From: Ephydatia muelleri
Lineage: Eukaryota; Porifera; Demospongiae; Spongillida; Spongillidae
Assembly: GCA_013339895.1 (NCBI GenBank)
Contig: JABACO010000018.1
Location: forward strand, 5,441,650-5,505,649
Direction of reading: 5' to 3'
Length of the DNA stretch: 64,000 bases
Shown here: piece by piece, positions 46,751-56,809 of the stretch
How positions within the stretch are numbered: position 1 is the first letter of the stretch
How the letters are laid out: each line of letters starts with the position of its first letter
Made by a program: the position numbers and the translations under genes
Notes under the pieces: model-generated
Told to the model about the DNA's origin: nothing
Seen by the model: only the letters and a program-made list of their open reading frames with translations
Database searches by the model: none

Positions 46751-46971
46751 AACACATCAGGTGGGCCATGCGGGCAAAAACAGTCGGGCATAACGGGATC
46801 AATATATGCCCGTGGTCGTGATATATTCTTCCTTGAAGGACAGTATGAGCGTCGTAATTTTGCTGTGTCGATGTAAATCCATGGGCGTACGCAGGGGGGG
46901 GGGGTCCCTCCCAAAATGAGGTCACCAGTTTTAACTATTTGTTGATTACTCCACTTGAATTTACTTTACGC

Positions 46972-47064
46972 CGGACAGCACCCCCCTCCCCCGCTCGTTG
47001 AATCAGCTGAGCCGACGGCGGACAGCACCCCCCGCTCGTTGAATCGGCCGGAGGCGGACAGCAC

Positions 47065-47097
<33 letters not shown>

Positions 47098-47110
47098 CCG
47101 CTCGTTGTAT
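46972..47110. repeat. GC-rich tandem units and poly(C) tract
   Basis: Three units of GGCGGACAGCACCCCCCGCT plus CGTTGAATC, the third interrupted by a run of about 30 C (47066-47095). Part of the outer MITE. Confidence 0.85.
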
Positions 47111-47250
47111 CAGAGATAATATAGAGGGATTGGAAACGCATCACGTGCCCCATAGAATACGCGCTTGGCCGTGCGTGCCATCCGACATCGTGTGAATCGC
47201 ACGTTTTCATAAGTGTGAAACGAAGGTCTGAAATCGGTGGTTTGTTTGAA

Positions 47251-47276
47251 CAGAGATAATCTATATATTATCTCTG
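47251..47276. mobile_element. 26-bp miniature insertion with the inner element's TIR tips
   Basis: CAGAGATAAT, six bases, ATTATCTCTG, flanked on both sides by GTTTGAA (47244-47250 and 47277-47283). It has the same tip and the same 7-bp duplication length as the 2.3-kb element in which it sits. Confidence 0.75.
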
Positions 47277-47889
47277 GTTTGAACAAAGAAGTAGGGGAAC
47301 TTTTTATTGTGGTGTAGCGGTATAGGGTGCAATAGGTACTACGTGCGTTATTTTTTTGAAAGGATAGAATTGTCCCGTCGCCCAGGTTTATACGTATTTT
47401 GAGCTTTAATGGCGATAGTCCGTGCCAAAGTTTTTGTGGGGGAGAATCTTGGGAATCCGTGGTTCTTTTCTTCTAAGATTAGCTATGTAACATGCCATGG
47501 GATTAACTCTCGAATCGCGTTGTTTCTTTGTAGCGACGGTGCTCTGAACAAGCCAGGTAGGATGTCGGGTATAGTAACTTTGTGGGGATAGTACCCCTCA
47601 TCATGCACGTTACATGTCTAAAAGTGGTATTGCCTTGTAGCTCTTGCTTTGTATTTTTGAGTCCAATAATTTTTTTGTGCAACTAGTCACTTTTTCACGG
47701 CATGCGCTTCTTCAAAGGTGATGGGTGGGAGAAAATTCAGACTAGCGCCACACCTAAAGAATGAAGAACGTTCGAAGAAATCGGCTTTGGTCGTGTCAAT
47801 AAGCGAGAGAACATAAGCGTTCATGTCTTGTCAGTGACTATTACACCATCACAACTTGAGACTACGGTGCATGGATCCACAGCCATTGA

Positions 47890-49345
47890 CTTGCACAGTC
47901 TCTGTACCACTACAAGTTTTGTCAGACGGTGTTGCTTGATCGACTTGCAGCATTGCTCCAGTTGCTGAATCCATTTTCATCTTGGACAGTAGCTGATCAT
48001 GGCGTGTTGGTTATTTCTAGATTGCGTTTTTTTGGTCTCAAAGCAATCAGCTATTGTCTAACCATTGATCAAGAGCTACAGTGGTCATTGTGCATTCAGA
48101 ACAGGAAGATCAACCATGATACTTGTAGCTTGCTGTCTAGTTTCCCTCCAGTGGTTAGTTCTGTCTCAAGCTTAATGAGCATTCTGGGGGTCTTAGACAA
48201 TTCAACAGTGTGTGCTGGAAATCCAGATGCGGACCTTGTACAGCAATGGCATCATCATCATCGTCCATCATCGTCATCATCATCATCTATGTCTTTTCCA
48301 TCGTCTGCATCATCTACTTCTGGTCTATCATCTCATCTTCGCCAGTTTTTGAAAAGAAGGTAGTCCAATTGTTCTATTTGAAATGTTCCCAATTTTTATT
48401 GTGTTTACCATGCAGGTGTTTGGGGTAATGCTCTGTATCGAGCCATGCGTGCCTTAATGGAACATGACATAAGGTTTCTTAATACCCCGACATCCCAGGC
48501 AACTAACCGGATAGCTACTTCTGTGTGCAGATGGATCTCAGCTAATGTGAGTGAATCGAATGAGGTAGAAATAACAATCTTGTCCATGCTGAAGGAGTGC
48601 ATACCTAAGGATATACGAACAAAGCAGTCCTTCATGTGGTCCCGTTATCACACACTGCGCCTTTCACCACGGTACATATCCGAGTGGCAGAAGTTTTTTG
48701 GATTGATTCCAGATATTAGTGTACCTAAGTATTGGGCCATGGTCTTTCAATATGCTAGTCATTTTATGTTGAAAGAAATGATTGAATCCAAGTGCACTGT
48801 TACTGATGCAGCAAGTTACATCAGCCCCAGTCTAACATACTCCGAGTACAATGCACTACGATATGCCGCAGGTTATGTACCTTGTGCTTTAAGAAAGAAG
48901 GTTATTAGGTCATCGTATTCCCAAGAAAGGAAGACTGATCTGCTGAACTGTCTTGATGACATGGTAGATGCAGATGTTGTACCATGTGACTCAACTGACT
49001 GGATTGAGTGTGTCAATAGAGGAGGCTTGACGTTGTCAATGATCTCACTTTTGAGATTTTTGTTGCCATGGAACTCGAAATTCGTATTCACTTGCAAGGT
49101 CCTCAGCAGCCTGTAAACTTATCATCAATTGCACCAGCAATCAAGAACAATGAGGATGTTTGTTTCTTTGGTCAATGCTTAGTGCAGGCTGGAGTGAGAG
49201 TGCCGGAAGTACATTGCTGGACATGGTTATCAGCATGTGGGTAGGGATTCGTGGATTTTCATACTCAAGTGCATGGGTTGAGAAATACAAAAAGGAACAC
49301 AAAAGAACAACTCAGAAGTCTAAGGGGCTGAGGAAGCAATTGTAG
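47890..49345 (+). CDS. Transposase-like protein of the inner element, frameshifted
   Basis: Segment 1 (47890-48363) is open from a stop at 47887 and reads CLTIDQELQWSLCIQNRKI, LLSSFPPVVSSVSSLMSILG and a Cys-Gly-Asn-Pro block (VCAGNPDADLV), then a His/Ser run encoded by CATCATC repeats. Segment 2 (48418-49040) follows TACCATGCAG and contains PTSQATNRIATSVCRWI, SPRYISEWQKFFGL, YNALRYAAGYVPCALRKK and STDWIECVNRGGLT. The frame then shifts to VNDLTFEIFVAMELEIRIH, and at the end to WVGIRGFSYSSAWVEKYKK...TQKSKGLRKQL with a stop at 49345. The LRYxxGYV...DxRGGLT core is reminiscent of the C-terminal region of P-element/THAP9 transposases, and similar uncharacterised proteins are common in sponges and cnidarians. 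The intron 48360-48415 does not join the segments in phase, so this copy is probably defective or misread. Confidence 0.55.
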
Positions 49346-49664
49346 ACATTACTGTATGTATTTATTTGGTTTGTTTTTTCCTTTTATCAATCCTAACTAC
49401 ATGTAAGCCCTATTTCATACTGTTGTGTGTTTGCACTATATATTATCTCTGGTTGTATCGATCCGCGTGACGTAAGGTCACCTTGTATAAAATTTCGACC
49501 CCCCCCCCCCCCCGTCCCGAAGGCTGCGTACGCCCATGAAATCGAAATCGCACTTGAAAACTAATGCCGCCGCTGAGCTGTTAATACGTCACGCGATGCA
49601 CTCCTCACCAGTTTGCCATGGTCTGGGCACGAGATACTGTTGATACCTCTCCCTTTAAAGTTTT

Positions 49665-49850
49665 TTTTTGACCAGCCTTTTTTATCCCGCATACCATATT
49701 TGGTAACATTTGATACGTCCTTTTTTTTTGTTACGGTCATTTGATATCCGATATCTGGAGAAACAAACTCACAGTTTGTTTTGATACACCTTTTTGGTTT
49801 GATATACTTTTGTCCGCAACGGATTGCCATACGAATTACATGCCATACAA
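49665..49850 (-). repeat. Inverted repeat arm R (partner at 37371-37557)
   Basis: Reverse complement of arm L with scattered substitutions (GTATCAAA words conserved). Its outer end again abuts TA. The outer tip is repeated immediately beyond (ATGGCATGTAATTCGT at 49873-49888), creating a hairpin with ACGAATTACATGCCAT (49833-49848) around a 24-nt loop. Confidence 0.85.
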
Positions 49851-50065
49851 AATCACTAATGCTAACTTCTATGGCATGTAATTCGTGCCAAAACGAAAAA
49901 AGATTACATTGCGTATATATTTTTATTTTATTGTATTTTTTATTTATTTATTTTTTATTCAGGGTTAAACGAGAGAAATTTCGAAATAACCGAGTCATAA
50001 ATAGAGAAAATAGACATCGCGGGACGCTACACCTGGACTAGTTCCTCCGAACGTGAATAGAGGTA

Positions 50066-50600
50066 AGTATGTCCGATGTACACAAAGCTCTTACTATGGC
50101 AGCATCCACGCTTCCGTCTCCCGCGATTATATGATCTGCATTTTCCCCCACCACGCGACTTCCTCTTCATCTCTCATACAGGCCTCCGCTTTAATTTGCG
50201 ATGACTGCTAGTACGTGATTGGAACATACTAAAAGACGCCCGCGTTCCTTTGCCACACCCTTGGACATGTACTGCTATATAATAAACTAGCACAGGAGAA
50301 GAGTGCCAACACAGGGAACGAGAAACGTAACTGTGGCTGGAGAGTTAACACTTTGCAGTACTAACCCAGTCCACCAATCAAAACTACAGAACGCAACATT
50401 GCATTCCTGGGGTGAAGTGTATGTCATATACAATTTCTTGTTGTAAACATGAGCATGTGATATTGTTTCAGAAATGATGCCAGGTGTAGACTTAGTCTGG
50501 GTACCTGACTGATGATGGGTACCCAGACTAGTGTAGAAATAAGCTAGAGGTTTAATTTGTCTGTCCATGGGGGGTTGACCTTGCATATCAATCTGCTTCT
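50066..50600 (+). repeat. Module M1, full copy (leader of composite element)
   Basis: Inverted match over its length to 57985-58566, and in part to 7031-7203. It starts at GTAAGTATGTCCGATGTACA, includes TATATAATAAACTAG at 50275, and has the GGGTACC...GGGTACCCA pair at 50490-50525. Non-coding. Followed through a shared AT-rich spacer by the LINE fragment. Confidence 0.85.
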
Positions 50601-50708
50601 TCCTGTATGTGGGTATGGTGCTATATGCTGATATATCTGTGTACATCAGTTTAAATAATATAATTATGTTTAAAATCATTGAATCTTCTCTTCTATTCTG
50701 TTTTGCAG

Positions 50709-51190
50709 CACACAAATGTGAAAAATTACACAGTTCTTGTCTGGAAGTTAAGGTGGAGGCTGGTAGTCAATTGACACCTGAGCTTAAGGTAATCTCACCC
50801 AGCAGATGTTCTGGTGGCTGATTGGGAGAGAGGAAGGCCAGCTGCTTGTGATATTACTGTTACCTCACACCCACCCAGGCTGCTTTTCTGAATGATGCAG
50901 GTACTGCATCAGCTGTTGCCGAGTCTCACAAACATGTTTCCAAAGGCCCTAATTGCCAGGAACTGAGCAGGGTGTGTGTTCCCCTGGCTGTTGAGACATA
51001 TGGCAACTAGGGCAGAGAAGCAAACATCACATTCTCCTGTTTGGCCTCTGGACTTGTAGTCTGTGTTTCTCTGCCTAAAAGTAAGGTCACTTCAGATCTT
51101 TATGGCAAACTGAGCCTCATATGCATGGTCTGTGGCAAGCGCCATTTTGGCAAGAAGCCTGCCCCAACCTATTGATTTAGTGTAGTTTAT
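50709..51190 (+). pseudogene. LINE C-terminal fragment (RT-less composite element, copy 2)
   Basis: After TGTTTTGCAG the plus strand reads CLEVKVEAGSQLTPELKV, then RKASCDITVTSH-like residues across a frameshift, AFLNDAGTASAVAES, and VPLAVETYGN ended by TAG. It is almost the mirror of 6450-6935. It lacks both the reverse transcriptase and the zinc-binding segment found at 51.9 kb, and is joined to M1 exactly as at 6-7 kb. Confidence 0.7.
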
Positions 51191-51382
51191 GCATTATGTT
51201 TGGAACTGTGGATAGTTTTTAAAAAGTAAGTGATGTTATATTCTTTCATGTAATTGTATTTGTATTATTATCATTGATTAACATAATAATAATAATGACA
51301 ATTACAAACTGCGTACACCACATATCCATATCACTATTATTAACACTAAGCACTAAAATGTACACAAATTCAAACCAACAGT
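51191..51382. other. Intergenic
   Basis: AT-rich. Nothing recognised. Confidence 0.5.
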
Positions 51383-51986
51383 TCAACTGCAACTATGCAC
51401 TAATTCCCTACCTAAAATGGCCTTAGCCACTGATCTCACTAAGGATAAATTGATATGGTAGCATAGATTTCTGCAATCATTTTTGGATTTGAGGCTGGCC
51501 TGGCTGATTGCAAGCAGAGAGGCTAGGCAGGAGAACACACTCTGAGCCTCTTCCTCCAATTGCCATATGTCTCGACGGCAAGTAGAATGCATGACCACCC
51601 CAACTCCTGGCACTTAGCATCGTTGGCTGCATGCTTCCTTGATTCAGCTACAAATGCTGCTGCCCCAAGTGCCACACTAGCTTCACTGAGGGTAACAGGA
51701 GTGAGTGACAATGTAATAGTGACGTAGGTTTTCCTCTGTCCAAACCCTGAACAAGGACATCTGCAGGGCGGGAGTTGACATTATCTCTGCCTAAGCCATA
51801 TCCCACTTCGGCCTTTACTGGAAGATAGGCATGACAACAGAAATCAGCAAATATGTCTCTCAGATGGTTATGCTGAGCAATGACATCTCCACCATGTCTA
51901 CAGGAGGCAGCATGATGACTAAGCGGATCAAAGGCAACGCCAGGGCAAAAGGGGCACAGAGAACCACCTGAGGTATCTAGATCCAT
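51383..51986 (-). pseudogene. LINE C-terminus: CCHC zinc site plus restriction-like endonuclease region
   Basis: The minus strand starts at SLCPFCPGVAFDPLSHHAAS, continuing to CRHGGDVIAQHNHLRDIFA. This is a Cys-x2-Cys...His...Cys arrangement. Next comes KAEVGYGLGRDNVNSRPAD and, after a frameshift, VTLSEASVALGAAAF, AKCQELGWSCI and AVETYGNW. After a second frameshift it reads LLAISQASLKSK and LSLVRSVAKAILGREL. The order zinc motif, R-x-x-H..R, RPAD, about 14 residues, (F)DxTVT fits the restriction-like endonuclease end of R2/NeSL-type LINEs; that clade placement is inference. Three frames are used, so it is dead. Confidence 0.75.
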
Positions 51987-52352
51987 TATATATTATAACT
52001 TAAATGAAAATACAATGGGCTGCTCAAATGAATACATCACATGTATTATTATTATCCCATGATTATTAATAATTACTCATTTCACAAATGAATCATAAAT
52101 GAAACACACTACTAACCTCACACATTGACTTCAGAAGGAAAGTAGGATCTGCTAAGGATGGCTCTGGCATTAGACCTGACCAAATTTAGATTTAGATGAC
52201 CAAATAGGCTGCTCAGCATTTGTGATTTGCAGGTGTTGGTTTGAAAAGCCAGTCGTGAAGCCAAATGTGACAAAGCCTATTATCACATCGTGTAAAAGTG
52301 GGTTTGGCTTCCAAGTACAAATGTAGACTGGAAACAACAAACAGGGAATAGA
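51987..52352. other. Intergenic, no gene seen
   Basis: No coding signal. Confidence 0.5.
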
Positions 52353-52640
52353 CTAAATAGGGGGGAAATCTGCAACCTTTACAATGAGGTCAACAGGTGA
52401 GTGTAAGCAGTTGAAGGCATGGCCCATGGATGACGATGGGGAGAGAGAAGGAAAGATAGCAGCGCATCCAGGCCATGGTTGAGTGTATGAATAACTGGCC
52501 CCACTTTGCAGACAGCAAGGCAGCGATGTGCTTGTATACAACTGTGGCCTCTCTAAGTCTCCATTGGCAGATATAATAAGTGGAGTAATAGAGGCATACC
52601 AACGCTCATCGCTCATTTCTTTGAGGCCTCACGGAAATAG
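52353..52640 (-). pseudogene. Retroelement C-terminal fragment, second family
   Basis: The minus strand reads WYASITPLIISANGDLER, then in a shifted frame REATVVYKHIAALLSAKWG and MAWMRCYLSFSLPI. This parallels the SFTPLVVSxDGxxGREA...LAxKxA...WxRxxLSF pattern of another LINE C-terminal family, also represented at 54060-54330. Confidence 0.55.
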
Positions 52641-53900
52641 TAGCAGGCAAAATGCTGGGATTGTCTATTTGAGGAGGGGGGGGAAGGGTTTATGTTAAAG
52701 AGGTTTACGTTAAAGAATGCACTCTCAAATCAACTCCCACAGAATCCATCTGCTGCTACATCAAGACATGCACCATCTTGGAAGTTGGCTGAGGTAGTAG
52801 TGAGATCTCACCTGTGATGGGCTGTAGATGAGGTTCCACTGAAACATTGTGGCAGATTTCAGACAGAAGATAGGCTGTGTAATCTCTGATCTCGATGTGT
52901 CTAGTGGAAAGTAAGCACCTTTTGGACAGAGGAATAATTGAATTCCTTACCAGTTATAGGAAGGGTCTATGAACCAATATTTTGCGCCAAAAAAAAAAAA
53001 GATTTGTGAGCCAACAACAACAGTAGCAATACCTGAATCTATTATTAACCAGACCCCCTCCCATGCCCAAATGGTCCGTTACCTGCACCCAGCCCCACCC
53101 AGGCTAAATAAAACACCACGCCTGTGTATACATGTATGCATATGGAAGTGTATTCTAATATCATTGTAATTTATCGCATTGCCAAATGATTATGACATGC
53201 GTGTATATGTTATGAATGCAAGATGTATGTTACCTCTATCTCAATATCTTCACTGAACATTAGCTGAAATTTAGTGGCAGTTGCAATCAGCTGCCAGTTG
53301 GAATTAGTTTCAAAAGGATGCTCACACCTGCCTCACCTGTCTAAGTGTGGCCATGCCACGATGCTGACACAACTGCTGTACACTCTCGAGCTCTTTCAAT
53401 TAGGATGAGACACATCTGTATCTGATGTTCCACCTCATCAGACTGTCTTTTGCAGTCAAGTTTCTGCTGCTTGTACTCAACAACTTCTACAACTTCATTC
53501 GTTGCTTTTGGAGCTCAACATGTACCTTCATTGCTTAATTGCTGCTCCAACATATGGTCTCTTTGTCCGTCTTGTTGCTGCTGGTCCTCTTGTATGGCCA
53601 CTTCTATTTGCTCCTTACAGGCTGGCTGTTACTTATGTGTACTGATATGTATGGCCTCCATTTTCCTCCTCAGCAATGAATGACTGCACGGATACATGCG
53701 CAGGGAAAGTTAGCAATTTGACCCAGTAACTCAGATCTTTTCTGCCCCAGAAGGGCAATAATAAATTAAATTTTTTTTAAAATGATTATAAGAAAAGTAA
53801 CTACAATAAACATGTAACAAATGGCATGTACATACATGAAAATGTCCAATTTGCAAAAGATAACAGCATGTAGATAACACACAAATACACATTTATACCT
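52641..53900. other. Intergenic, no gene seen
   Basis: An A12 run near 52990. No exon recognised. Confidence 0.5.
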
Positions 53901-53905
53901 AGGCA

Positions 53906-53976
53906 TACACACACACACACACACACACACAACCACACAAACACACACACACACACACACAACACACACACACACA
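53906..53976. repeat. CA microsatellite
   Basis: (CA)n with AACC and AAC interruptions. Confidence 0.9.
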
Positions 53977-54059
53977 TCTCAACATGTACATGTAAGGTCC
54001 GGTAGTCCAGCTCCATCATCAAATCCTGTTCCACTTCTCCATTTGGTTCTGGATCCTCG

Positions 54060-54330
54060 AAGACATACATTCGTGGCCCTCAGAATGGCAAAGGACATCC
54101 TGGCTCGTATCCATCCTGCAACTTCAGCATACATTTTTGAGCTATTTTGTCAGCAAGGAGTTGTATGAAACATTCTGCTTCTCGGCCCAAAACTCCATCA
54201 ACGGATACAACTAGTGGTGTAAATGAAGCACGCCGTGCTTCTGCTGCATCATTGTATTTCCTCTTCTTTTCTTCTTCAACTGACGATAGGATAGAGGCAA
54301 CATCCCGGTGCAAATACGACGGAGCGTCAG
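54060..54330 (-). pseudogene. Retroelement C-terminal fragment, second family
   Basis: The minus strand reads EEEKKRKYNDAAEARR, then SFTPLVVSVDGVLGREAE, then FIQLLADKIAQK, before losing homology. The K-K-x-Y...E-x-x-x-x-SFTPLV block is typical of a cnidarian/sponge LINE C-terminus. Only about 75 codons remain. Confidence 0.65.
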
Positions 54331-55277
54331 TGTATCAAACAACGCAACCGTCTGAGACTGCCATACCCACTAAGATCTCAGTAACTCAGATGGTTTATTC
54401 ATCAATATGCACTACAAAATCAAATCAATTCAAACCAAATTACCTGCATAATTTCATTTCCACTTTCAATTGGTTTTTATATAAGTCAATTCTTGTGCAC
54501 GGAGGAATTGTTTTGCATTATCAACAATTTTGTTCAAAACAGACTTGCAAATATGTTTTGAACAAATATATAACTACTGCTCAAACATGTAGTTTAATTA
54601 TCTTAGCAACTTCATTATTTGTCTTTTCTGACCCATGCCACCCCACAATTTGTTGGTACATGTATAATGCCGGGTGTCCGCAAATGAAGGCAAAGGTTTA
54701 AATGAATACGTATTTCTTTATAGGACTATCAATCTTAATGAATTCATACAATGCATTAGTCAAAAGTTTGAAATCAAACTTAAAACCACAGAAAGACCAC
54801 TCTTAATTAACTTTTTTTAAAGAACATTGACTTTACATAAGTCTTGACATGTACTGCACCTAAAGTTGTGATTTCCTTCTTCAATGGCCACCACATGCAA
54901 GGATTTTTGTGCTTAGTGGGAAGAGAGGTTCATTGAACCAGATTGTTATATTATGTATGGTTGTGTATTAATTTTATACCTGTAAATTTGCATCTTTAGC
55001 CAAGTAACTAAAGTGTTATACATTTGTGTAATGTATGAACTTTTAATGTTTAATCTCTTGCTGCATTTAAGGATGGTCATCCTTTAATAAGGATGATGAC
55101 CCCTTTCTAAAAGAATGAAGCACACTTGGTGCTTTATTTTAGATTACTGGTTAATAAGATTCAAGATGATGCAGATCAGCAGCGATACTGCCGCGGTTAA
55201 GACAGGTTTGGCTAGCTCAAAAACCAATACTACACTTTCAATATGGCGAAACCGCTATTTGCCGTTGGCATAAAGTT
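54331..55277. other. Intergenic, AT-rich, no gene seen
   Basis: No splice-supported coding sequence. Confidence 0.5.
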
Positions 55278-55763
55278 GTGAGCAAAATCAAAGCGACGTA
55301 TGGCAAGGAAGGGGAATATTGCAGGTTTCTGGAAGCTCGAGGAGTAGAAAAAACTGTCAGAAGGAGCTGTCGAACAATAGCGACGGCGTCGACAAAGGGT
55401 ATATATGCTACGCCCACCTACCTGCTATTTCCACAGAAGCGATCTGCATGCACTCGAAAGCGTCAAGCTAAGCGACCCTGCTTAGGTACAGAGGAAGCCG
55501 CAGAGGATGACGGATGCAGTTCCTCAGCACGGAGGGATAACATAGGTGACGAAAGCAGCACTGATTCGTCGAATGACAGTGACAGCGACAGCAGCAGTAG
55601 CGGCGAGGATGTGAACTCTCAAAGGTGGGTTTTTCGTTTTGGAAATGGACAGGTCAGGTCAATGACGTCTTGCTAATCCACTTCATTGCTTGATAAATAA
55701 GCCTATACAGTGCATGCGTGTATCTGAGCATATACATGCAGCACCTATTCCATTACACAGACA

Positions 55764-55837
<74 letters not shown>

Positions 55838-56809
55838 GCATTCATGCTTTCTAAAATAAACTGCAGAGATGAAATCCCTGGTAGTGGTTCAGGAATGGAT
55901 GGTACTTCCAGTGAAAGTCATCCTCTTTTGTCGCCACATGGTCGCCAATGGTGTAAGCTAGTAACCTTGTCTAGTGACCATTGTCATGTGACTATTGGAC
56001 AAAGATATCACTCCAATGCTCGTTTTCACTGGCCAAACTTGTGGATCAACATCAAAAGACCTATGCAGACTACTTCATGCTTTTTTATCCCATGAGGGGC
56101 TCAGCAATATGCTGATGTGCAGCAACCTGAATATGGCTAGGAACAGCCTTCCTCCCCTTGATAAAGGTGAATTTATCAAATATCTCGGATTGCTCAGATT
56201 GTGACTAGCCATGACCTGTGAGCCAAAAAGGGGACCAATTCCAGTTTATTGGCAGGTGAGAAAATGAGCCTGGGTCAGTATATACAGGTGCGGACTTTGG
56301 TGGTCAGTTTAGAATGACAAGGCACCGATTTCAGGATATAACAAACTGTTTCAGTTTCACTGTCCCACATAATGGTGTAGATGCTAAAAGTAAGTGGACT
56401 TCTGTATCAATGTGTTTCTGTTTTTAATTTACCTCATATATAAGACCCATGGCAAGACACCGACCTATCATTGAGGATTTTAACCTCACCCCTCAAAAGA
56501 ACATAAGGCCAGGTTGCCACCTGCCAGTGGATGAATGCATGAGTGCATGAAAGGGTTCTGATGGAGAAAGAGGATGCCATAAGACCAAAATCAGTTGCAC
56601 ATAAACCAGAGGGTGTTGGGGTTGAAATGAAAGCCTTGGCATGTGGGGAAACTGGTATTATTTTGAAGTTGGATATAATGGAAGGAAAGGAAGCAAACCG
56701 AAGGAAGGATTTCTCACAGGAATATGGTGAGGGAACGGCTGTGACACTTCGATTGACAAAAGAGTACTATGGCACTGGAAGAGTAGTGTATGCAGGCTCT
56801 GCCAAGTGA
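55278..56809 (+). pseudogene. piggyBac-like transposase, broken
   Basis: 55278-55624 encodes a basic then acidic N-terminus ending in a Ser/Asp run (SSTDSSNDSDSDSSSSGED) before GTGGGT. After a CA-microsatellite intron and TGCAG (55865), a second segment begins DEIPGSGSGMDG. Then, in a shifted frame (55995-56204), DITPMLVFTGQTCGSTSKDL and LDKGEFIKYLGLLRL, then MTCEPKRGPIPVYW. Further pieces are FGGQFRMTRHRFQDITN, RPGCHLPVDECMSA and, at 56563-56809, SVAHKPEGVGVEMKALACGE, ANRRKDFSQEYGEGTAVTLR and TGRVVYAGS. VDEC(M) marks a catalytic-Asp strand of DDE_Tnp_1_7 transposases. At least four frame changes and a missing C-terminal zinc ribbon make it inactive. Confidence 0.75.
55765..55833. repeat. (CA)n microsatellite, about 34 repeats
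   Basis: Pure AC run inside the putative first intron of the piggyBac-like gene. Confidence 0.95.

Larger units (their letters stand above)
47111..49451 (+). mobile_element. Inner TIR transposon, 2,341 bp, 13-bp TIR, 7-bp target duplication
   Basis: The ends CAGAGATAATATA (47111-47123) and TATATTATCTCTG (49439-49451) are perfect inverses. GTTGTAT flanks both (47104-47110, 49452-49458). Removing the insert restores CGCTCGTTGTATC, which matches the neighbouring tandem unit CGCTCGTTGAATC and so independently confirms the insertion point. The element encodes the transposase-like gene at 47890-49345 on the plus strand. A 7-8 bp duplication and a tip starting CA would fit P-like or hAT-like elements; assignment is open. 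Confidence 0.85.
46880..49538. mobile_element. Outer TIR transposon (about 311-bp MITE carrying an inner insertion)
   Basis: A perfect 15-bp terminal inverted repeat CATGGGCGTACGCAG lies at 46880-46894 and inverted at 49524-49538, each continued by a G/C run. A 5-bp duplication AAATC directly flanks both ends (46875-46879 and 49539-49543). Subtracting the inner element and its duplication leaves about 311 bp. The interior left part (46972-47100) has three GGCGGACAGCACCCC...CGCTCGTTG units and a C30 run. Confidence 0.85.

Noticed and set aside
50062-50708. Module M1 as a 647-nt intron (GTAAGT at its left end, TTTTGCAG before the LINE fragment)
   Set aside because: The inverted copy at 57985-58566 has the same left end without the LINE fragment or an acceptor, so the boundaries are better explained as element ends. 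It remains possible that the element uses these as splice sites.
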